DNA of 64,000 nucleotides from Nectonema munidae (lineage: Eukaryota > Nematomorpha > Nectonematoida > Nectonematidae). A model generated the notes under the pieces. The model searched no databases. It was not told the origin of the DNA and worked only from the letters and a program-made list of their open reading frames with translations. Below, piece by piece: positions 49,820-64,000 of the stretch; within the stretch, counting starts at the first letter, position 1, and every line of letters starts with the position of its first letter. The DNA lies in assembly GCA_030549495.1 (NCBI GenBank), contig JAUIRK010000893.1, forward strand, positions 1-64,000, read 5' to 3'. The translations under genes and the position numbers were made by a program.

Positions 49820-51946
49820 TTATTTTGTCTTGATCACAGCAATTTTGGCTACACGAATAACATATTTGGAAAACTTTCTTCTTGTTTTCTTTAGTGATTT
49901 GGCATGGGCCCTTTTTTTGATAGGCGAAACAACAACACTTTTGGGCTTGCAAATCTCATAAGGTTCTAGAATTAATCTTATATCAGTAGAGATGTTCATG
50001 CTTTTAACATATATTTTCATAGAAGTTTTTCATAGAAGTTTCAGCAATAAGAAAACATAGTTGCCAAAGTACCGTTCTCCTGCCAATAAATTTTTTTTAA
50101 ATGTTGAAGCGCTAGCTGATGATGAAGATTGTGTTTTTAAATTGTTTCCTAAAATGATATAGGTATTCAAAGCTGCTATGTCTAAATAATTCGACCAAAA
50201 ACCATCGACCAACGCCTAGATGTTCTATGTTGTGTATATTCTCAACATTTTATTTGATTTATCCACACTTGACATTACGCTATTATACATGTCTACTGAC
50301 TCAGGTAATCTTTTTGATCCTATAAGTTGCATTTCTCTAAAATGTTGAGTACTCATCATAAGTGCTTTAAAATTTTTCTTTGAATGCTTTCTAGGGAGAT
50401 ATGTAACGAGCAACGTAGCCATGGGGCACTTGGAGCCGGGCCCCTCCATCTAAGTTATGGGCCCCACCATAAAAAAATTGAAATTTACAAATTAAAATGA
50501 AATAATTTTTGACTATGGGCTTATACTAGCAATATAAAGCAAATAAAATCAAAATAAAGAAAAATTATTGATATCATTGACGGTAACGATCAAACTGTTA
50601 ACTCTGTAGGACCTTCTACCTGTAATAAGAAAGCAAATTTACAATAAAAAATTTCTCTTTGCTATGAGAAACGAAGATAAGAAATATTAACCATGATAAA
50701 ATCTAAAACCTCAACAAAGATATAGGACACAAGTAGAAAAAGGAACTTATAAACACAAAGAGAAGAGTTGTTATAAGCAGCATTTGATGATTTAATTTCA
50801 GACAAAACCAGTGGGTAAGCAGCATGTATATTAGTGCCCCATTTGGCCCCTCCAAATATAAATTTCTGGCTACGTTACTGTATGTAACTAAGGAAGAAAA
50901 TTTAAATAAAATAATCCTAGATTCACATTCTTGCAAATTCAAAGATTTCAAGTGTTTTTTTGAAAAGTCCGGGACGGATCGTTTGTTATAATTCAATGGA
51001 CCTAGAATATGAATTTTGGTCCATTCACATTTAGCTTTTTTTACTGACCTTTTAACAATTTCTACTCCACTAAAATATTCTTTATTTTCTAATCTACTTA
51101 CATATATTTCAGAGACCATAAGATAAAAATGTCTTGAATCATTTAAGTGGTACATTTTAATACCCCATTTCTGCGGCTTATTAGGTTCACAAATTTTAAT
51201 ACGGCACCCTCCCCTGAATCTAACAGCTGTTCATCAACAGTAAGGTAATCTAAAGGTGTCCAATACCTGAAAAGAAACTAAATAATTATTCTACCAATAA
51301 AAATACTAAAAATAATTTATAAAGATGGCATAAAAATGATCATTGAGCGAAGGCACAGCTTTGATCCTACCCGAACTTCTACTTCTTTCATATGGATTGT
51401 CAAATCGCAAAAATCTTATAATAATCTTTATATCATTTCTTCCCATTACAGCTTTCAAAAAATGACCTCTGCGACTTTTAAAAAGATTAAGAGGAATACA
51501 TGGTTCTCCTTCAATTCCCGTCATGCACAAAGTAGAAATATAACCATGAAGTTATTCAACGCTAAATGTTTCATAAAATGAGGCGAGTTCTTTTCAAACA
51601 TCTATTTTTCGTTCAAGGTATTTTTCTACAGCTTTTTTTGTTAAATTGAACATTTCCAACAGGAAAACTGGAGGCAGAAACAAATTCCGTACAAATAGTG
51701 CGTCTATTTTGCTTTTGGCATCTTCTTTAGGACCTGAAGGAATTTCAGAGATGTTACGCAAACTGGTACTTCTTGGCCTTCCACTTGTTGTTGGAGCATC
51801 AAAAGTATAATGAGTTTTTATCAGGAGCTTTTATTTCTATTTCACTAATATCATCGCTTTTAGAGGTAGAAAATAAAAGTTGGGTTTAGTGATGACAAAG
51901 TCATATTTTCTCCATTTGGATCTTCAATAGAATCAGTACTATTCAT
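49820..51946 (-). mobile_element. piggyBac transposase relic, interrupted by a hAT-type element
   Basis: A possible start ATG at 51946 is followed by GPKEDAKSKIDALFV, then LHGYISTLCMTG-like sequence, AVMGRNDIKIIIRFLRFDNP (piggyBac FxxIxxxLRFD motif), LTVDEQLL, KPQKWGIKMYHLNDSRHFYL (piggyBac KPxKxGIKxWxLxDS), then VTYLPRKHSKKNF, and a C-terminal part DIAALNTYII. Stops and frame changes interrupt the reading frame, the YNxxKGGVD region is degenerate (VDMYNSVMSSVDKSN), and the final cysteine-rich domain has lost most cysteines. Domain order is otherwise normal. TTAACGCCATCTA at 49555 and TAGATGGCGTTAA ending at 52847 could be its outer ends, but that is uncertain. Confidence 0.85.
50400..50888. 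mobile_element. Non-autonomous hAT-type element nested in piggyBac
   Basis: A 473-bp insert (50408-50880) is flanked by a perfect 8-bp duplication TATGTAAC (50400-50407 and 50881-50888). Its ends are inverted: GAGCAACGTAGCCA on the left and CAGTAACGTAGCCA on the right read inward. GGGGCC-rich words lie just inside each end. The duplicated bases encode the VTY of the piggyBac protein on both sides of the insert, which places the event inside the transposase gene. There is no transposase of its own. Confidence 0.88.
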
Positions 51947-53300
51947 TCTGCAAAATAAATATTGGCTTTGCTTTTTATAATAGAGCAGATAACAATACTT
52001 CCACAACTTATCAATTATAAACATATTAAATTAAGAAGTAAAAGAATATGTGAGAACAAAATATAGAATATAAGAGGAATCAAATAACACAATGTTGAAT
52101 CGTCTAAGTTGAGATACACATCACATGCACATCATATGTGTGAAATCCTAGAATCTAAAAATAAAGAGCGTATAAGAAAACATAACAATATGATTCTCAT
52201 TCATCGTATATAGCACATTTATAATATCAGTATTCTTCTCATTTGCCTTAGAAGAGGCAAAAATGCATTATTGACAAAAAGCCAACATATGGTGATATCT
52301 TAATTTGTATACGCGACGCTTTACAGCTGGAGCATATGGTTATAACTTTTTAAAAATATAGATCATTTCCCTTTATATGCATTAGGCAGTATATGTGTGT
52401 AACTTTATAAATATAGAGATAATTTCCAGAATGTGGTGTGATAATTTAAACACCATAGTGATCGAAAATTTATCGTTTGTTGTTAAATTTTATTATAAAA
52501 AATTTTTTACTATTCCTTTATCAATTTTTTGTGATGTTTATGTATAGAATAATTGGAGTTTTTTCATAAAAGAGCAATAGTAAAGTATTATCGATTTATA
52601 TAACCTTTAGAGAGAGAAAATCAGTATATCAAAGAAAATAACTATAAATTATTTGTGTAATAAAATATTGGAAATTTAATGAAGTTTAAAAATGACCTCG
52701 TGAGGCCCTATGCAAACATCAAAAGTTATAAAAGAAGTTAATACGAGTAGCTCATTGATTTTTAGTAGAAAAAAGATTAAAAAATAAATTTTAAGTTTTA
52801 AGATGAGGTTAAGTAAATTTTTGATTTTTATTCTTAGATGGCGTTAACAAAAATTCATTTTTTCAGAAAATGCTCAGGATTTTCATGATTGTATAGAATC
52901 TTATTTGTTTTTTAATTGTGATGTCAGTCTGTGCAATGATTCTAAATTTTGCTCATGTTTATAAATTGAATGAAGTATGCGAAGTGGCAAAAAAGCTAAA
53001 TGTAGCAGCTTGAATAGCTTGTGCCGTAGGCGTATTAAATTTGCATTGTTTTCTCGATTGCTACTACAGACAAACAAATAAATGTTTTTAGAAATATTTG
53101 AAGTAGGGATAAGAATGGAAGCGAGCGAGCGTAAGAATGAATATACTTTATTATAAATAAGGCTTTGAAGTGTTGGATGGTGATGATGATCTTGATGAAA
53201 GGTGGGTGGATGAAATACCTCATGAGAGAAGAGTGAGAGTGAGGAAGGAAGCGTTGAATATATTTGAGAGGTATAGGGGATAGAGTAGGTAGAGTATTAA
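51947..53300. other. AT-rich non-coding DNA
   Basis: No gene recognised. The 13-mer TAGATGGCGTTAA lies at 52835-52847 and may mark the outer end of the neighbouring piggyBac relic. Confidence 0.4.
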
Positions 53301-53429
53301 AATATTAATCCAATGCGCTGGACGAGACTAACATATTTATCACACGTGCAAATCAACACTGCACAAACAACACGAAGGGAAGCACGTGTGTGAGTGCCAG
53401 TCACCGAGGCGAGTGCTTGCTCCCGTCCT

Positions 53430-53736
53430 CTACATCGCTTCTTGTCTTCGGTTGTTATCGTCTTCGGAAGTTGGCGAAGCGAAGGACTCGTCTCTGCTCC
53501 TAGACGAAGTGTATTCCTCTTCTTCCTCGCTATTTTCTTCATCCTTACTTGAAGACTCTGCGCTCAAGCTTGCATTCGTGCTATCCTCTCTTTTCGAATG
53601 GATTCCTCCTCTCTTCTTATAACTTGAGCCATCGTCTTCCTTCGTTACACTCTCTTTGCTTTCGTCATTGTCTTTGGTAGAAGGAAATTTTCCATACTTC
53701 TCGTATATATAATTCGCATACTTTTCTAGAAGTTCT
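53430..53736 (-). CDS. C-terminal exon of an unrecognised acidic, Ser-rich protein
   Basis: The minus-strand frame ends at a stop at 53430-53432. It begins with a helix-like LLEKYANYIYEKYGKFPS, then becomes strongly acidic and Ser-rich (KDEENSEEEEEYTSSRSRDE) and ends NRRQEAM. Base composition is far less AT-rich than its surroundings, which supports real coding. An acceptor CTCTTTAG just before AACTTCTAGAAAAG (near 53736) would start it in phase 1. If the frame instead runs on upstream to an ATG at 53864, it would add a hydrophobic, Phe/Leu-rich stretch that looks more like a pyrimidine tract of an intron. Upstream exons were not identified with confidence; a short piece encoding ACYNVFE before a GTACCC donor near 53856 is possible. 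Function unknown. Confidence 0.5.
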
Positions 53737-53739
53737 AAA

Positions 53740-55733
53740 GAGTGTTTTTCAAAGCAAAATAAAATGGCATGAATTAGATTTTGCAAAAAAAGCAATATTA
53801 GGGTATGTAAAAAAAGAGAATAAAATGGCAAACAGGCGAATTGAAAAGGGTACCTCGAATACATTGTAACAAGCGTCTAAAATATAAGTTAAAAATTTTT
53901 GTTTTCTTCCTGTTAAAATTTTGAACGTTTGAAAAAACTTTTGTTCTCCTCTCATAGGGATAATAAGTAGAAGATTTTAAAAATCATTCAGGTTGTCTTA
54001 GAAGGGGACAGTTGATAAACATGTTTTTAAATTCAAATGTAAAAGTATTAAATCACTTCGTTCACTCAATTGAAAAATAAACACTATAATGACCAGCTGC
54101 CTGATTTGTACACACATTAAATTTATATCTCTTTATTTCGTTCTTTTATAATATTGAATTTAAAAATCCTTCATTTTATTTATTTTTAAATCAAAATTTG
54201 TTTCAAATGTTCAAAATATTTCGCCATTGAATCTTATTTCATATTTTTCACTCTACTGCTGATTTTGTTTTTAACATATAGTTGTGCCTGAGTATCAAAT
54301 ATAATGTTACCCATTTCATAACATATTTTATTGATTCAATCTACATGACTTTCATGTTCATATCAAAATGATGTCACACACTATGAAGGCCATTGGATGA
54401 ATAGATGTCACTCATATTAATAATATATACTATATTTAGTTCTATTTTGTCTTTTTGCAATTCTGTTTCCTGAAACTTTTTTTTTAATTTTAGTTTTGCG
54501 TTTGTTATATTTACTTTGACATGTACTATTTTTAATTTTTTGATTATTTTACTTTACACAATGAATTTTTTATTTTTTGCAAAAAAATCAGAAACTAAAT
54601 CATCTCAATTTTTAAATATTTTGCAAATAAATCTTTCATTCATAAACACTAAATTTATAATTTTAACTTTTTCCATATTATTTATAAAAATTTTTTATGA
54701 AAATTTATTTGCGAAATAATTAAAGTTGAAAAGATTCAACGTTTGCTTTTTTGCAAAAAATAAAAAAAATTCATTATGTAGAGTCAACATATCAAAAAAT
54801 TAAAAATAATACATGTTATGTTAAAGTAATATAACAAATGAAAAACTAAAATAAAAAAAAGTTGAGCGAAAAAGAAAAATTAGAATTGCAAAAACACAAA
54901 ATAAAATCGCAAAAGGATAAAATAGAACTAAAAATGATATATAATGTAGGCCTGCATATTAGCACTCTATTTTGTGTCTGACATGTCTCAATATGAAATA
55001 GTAGGAACTTTTGTATCATGAGTGCCAAGAAGTCAGGACATTAGTTTTGCATGTATATGTATGTATAGATTTATATTAGCAATGTTAGTTAACTCAATCA
55101 TGATTTTTCATTTAAGAGTAATTATTTAAAACCAACGGATAGATTTTATGTACAGTTTCCTATTTAAATAATACTCAATTTGTGAGATTGGATCTTTAGG
55201 AATTTAGAAGGAGATGTTATTAAAATCTATTCCTTAATTAGCATATAGCTGACACAGAGTCCGCGTTAACCAAAATTTGGGAGGGGGGCTCAAAGGGGCT
55301 GAAACTATACATTATGAAAATACACACTATAAAATTTTCTTTTCTAGAAGCAAATTCGTTCAACATTGGAAACAAGAGCTAAAGAAGGTCATAAAAGTAA
55401 GGTGATGAGGATTGAGGAGTATGATTAACTATTATAAAACAAAAGTGAAAGACGAAAATCATTTTATTAACAATATATCATTTTTAGAGTAATAAAGCAA
55501 TATACATGTCAAACATTCAGCCTTCTTGACTTTTCGTTGAAATAGTTCAAAAACTCGAAAACTCTTTTAAGGGTCGAAAAACTTCTCTCACGAAATGCAG
55601 AGTTGTTTATGTATCAATCATATATGATACACTGGTGAGGAAAGGGTTAATGTGTAAAATTTTGGAAGCCTATTGATTAGTAAAAAATTAGCCTTATTGT
55701 TAGTATTAGTTAGCATTAGAGTTGAGTTTAAAT
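53740..55733. other. AT-rich non-coding DNA between two minus-strand genes
   Basis: No coding segment recognised apart from the possible short exon near 53856-53878 noted for the neighbouring gene. Open frames at 54516-54719 and 54846-55028 are Phe/Ile/Leu-rich with no motif. Confidence 0.4.
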
Positions 55734-55872
55734 TTAACCCATTTAAGGCCAAGCAAAGCAGACGATATCTAAAAAAAACGCAGACGATTTATATTCAAAG
55801 TCATTGAAAAAAGCAGGCGAAGATGAAATTACTTATGTTCCAAAATAGGAACATTGGCCGTAAATGGGTTAA
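55734..55872. mobile_element. TTAA-flanked MITE (piggyBac-type), copy 3, inverted
   Basis: The same 139-bp element as at 26388 and 32823, in the opposite orientation, with TTAA at 55734-55737 and 55869-55872 and ends TTAACCCATTTAAGGCCAA / GGCCGTAAATGGGTTAA. It lies between the two minus-strand genes. Confidence 0.88.
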
Positions 55873-55889
55873 TGTTAATGCAATTGTAC

Positions 55890-56130
55890 ATACATACATA
55901 TACATTTTTTGACATTCTTGAAAAAAACCTTTTTATTAATTTGTATTAATACACGCATGACACAAAAACATCTAAACATATCACACACACACACATATGT
56001 GTACGTACATACATACATACGAGTACACACATATATAAACATTTTTGACACAAAATTTCATATTTATTTGTATTAATACAAGTTTAACATAAAAAAACAT
56101 CTAGACATACTGACTACATACATATTGACA
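55890..56130. repeat. Imperfect tandem duplication with ACAT microsatellite
   Basis: Two related units share TTTGTATTAATACA followed by ACAT/AACATCTARACATA words, separated by CA- and CATA-type microsatellite. It looks like a local duplication of about 130-150 bp within AT-rich sequence. Confidence 0.5.
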
Positions 56131-56383
56131 TTAGACACGCGTACACCGAAATACTTCAATCTCAAAAACAGCGGTACAGCCTTATTTACAATAAAAATTT
56201 ATTTTGTCTATATTTTAAATATTAAAAAAATCTTAATTTTGAGTCAATCGAAGCTCTTTGGTATTTTAACAAAAAAAATCTCGTTCTAGTGCAAAATATT
56301 TATTACGCGTATGAAATAAATCTGAGTTGTAAAAAAATCCAGTAAAATTTTGAATTAAAAAAAAGATTGTTAGAAAAACTAAG

Positions 56384-56389
56384 TTTATT
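56384..56389 (-). terminator. Candidate polyadenylation signal of the NHL gene
   Basis: AATAAA on the minus strand lies about 105 bp after the stop codon at 56492-56494, a usual distance for a short 3' UTR. Confidence 0.4.
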
Positions 56390-56491
56390 TAAAAAAAGAA
56401 AGCACTTAATTCGATTTAGGAAAGGCAGTACAAAATCGCTTTAAAAAAATAAGTATAAAAAAGGTAGAGCATATAGGAAATAAAGGAAGTG

Positions 56492-63337
<6,846 letters not shown>

Positions 63338-64000
63338 GATTCGACTATTGCCTTCATATATAAGCTTCGGATATTTGTATAAACTTTATATTGTTTATAC
63401 GTAGAAGCACAAACATTTCTAGAAGTTTTTCCTATGTAAACAATCAGTTCATCCATGTGAAAAATTTTCAGAGATCACAGTACGATATCTAGGCATGTTT
63501 TCTTCAACGTTGAGTGAAAAACATAAATAACAAGAGAAAACGATTGAAATATACATGTGAGTTGTCAATGGAATAAATTTTTTATAGTTTGTTCACAACA
63601 ACGTTGAACCAACTAAACCCTGCTGTCACAATATCAATATGAGATTTTAGAATTTAAAAACAAAAGTTCTTGAAAAATATAAAATTAATGAATTGGGTAA
63701 TTTTCAAACTAAAATGTTTAGAAATAGAAAGTATAAATATCTTTTGTTCTAGTATAATCTTAATTTATCAAAAAAAAAAAGTAACAAATTTTTGTAAGAA
63801 ATAGGTGGCGTTAATCCTAATTTAGGGGTAATTTTTTTTGAAAAACTTAACATTGAGCAATGAGCATCGTTGACTTCTTAAAACTCTTTGTTTTACAATT
63901 ATATTGGCATAATATCAGTTGTTAGAGAGTCTCGTCAACTAAGAAAAATGTTAGTTAGTGGAAAGAATCTTCTACATATTTCTTTTTGTTATCAAGAATA
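63338..64000. other. AT-rich non-coding DNA, possibly upstream of the NHL gene
   Basis: No coding segment recognised. A variant of the recurring 13-mer, TAGGTGGCGTTAA, is at 63802-63814. If the candidate first exon is right, the promoter should be here, but no clear element stands out. Confidence 0.4.

Overview
The window is strongly AT-rich metazoan DNA: long introns with GT..AG borders, animal-type genes, and many DNA transposons and LINE remnants. No operon-like gene packing, CRISPR array or rRNA is visible. An invertebrate host is likely; an arthropod such as a crustacean would fit the AT content and the mix of repeats, but nothing here proves it.

Two host genes can be assembled exon by exon, with every splice phase matching. 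On the plus strand, 4552-30072 holds a 14-exon gene for an F-BAR/SH3 membrane-trafficking adaptor that I read as the NOSTRIN orthologue (525 residues visible; the first coding exon was not found). Its introns carry two decayed LINEs (10.1-11.7 kb antisense, 13.2-15.9 kb sense), an unassigned transposon-type ORF (about 21.2-22.1 kb), a TTAA-flanked MITE (26.4 kb), a pogo/Tigger transposase relic (27.9-29.2 kb) and an inverted-repeat element (29.4 kb). On the minus strand, 63337-56492 holds a coiled-coil plus NHL-propeller protein of the TRIM-NHL/Brat type (735 residues if the proposed first exon is right). One of its introns contains an uninterrupted (GT)n tract of about 870 bp and another a piggyBac relic. 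An acidic, serine-rich terminal exon of an unrecognised minus-strand gene lies at about 53.4-53.7 kb.

From 30 to 53 kb the window is mostly gene-poor. It holds a hAT-type MITE with a perfect 8-bp target duplication (31.0 kb), a second copy of the TTAA MITE (32.8 kb), a tRNA-Arg-like relic (36.4 kb), a piggyBac C-terminal fragment (41.9 kb), a homopolymer tract that is probably an assembly error (45.4-46.0 kb), a short minisatellite (47.0 kb), a tRNA-like element (49.0 kb), and a piggyBac relic with a hAT-type element nested inside it (49.8-51.9 kb). A third MITE copy is at 55.7 kb.

I found no retrovirus, LTR element, Polinton or toxin gene, and no clearly new multi-gene system. The most useful results are the two gene models, the TTAA MITE family, the exact nested hAT insertion and a recurring 13-base motif.
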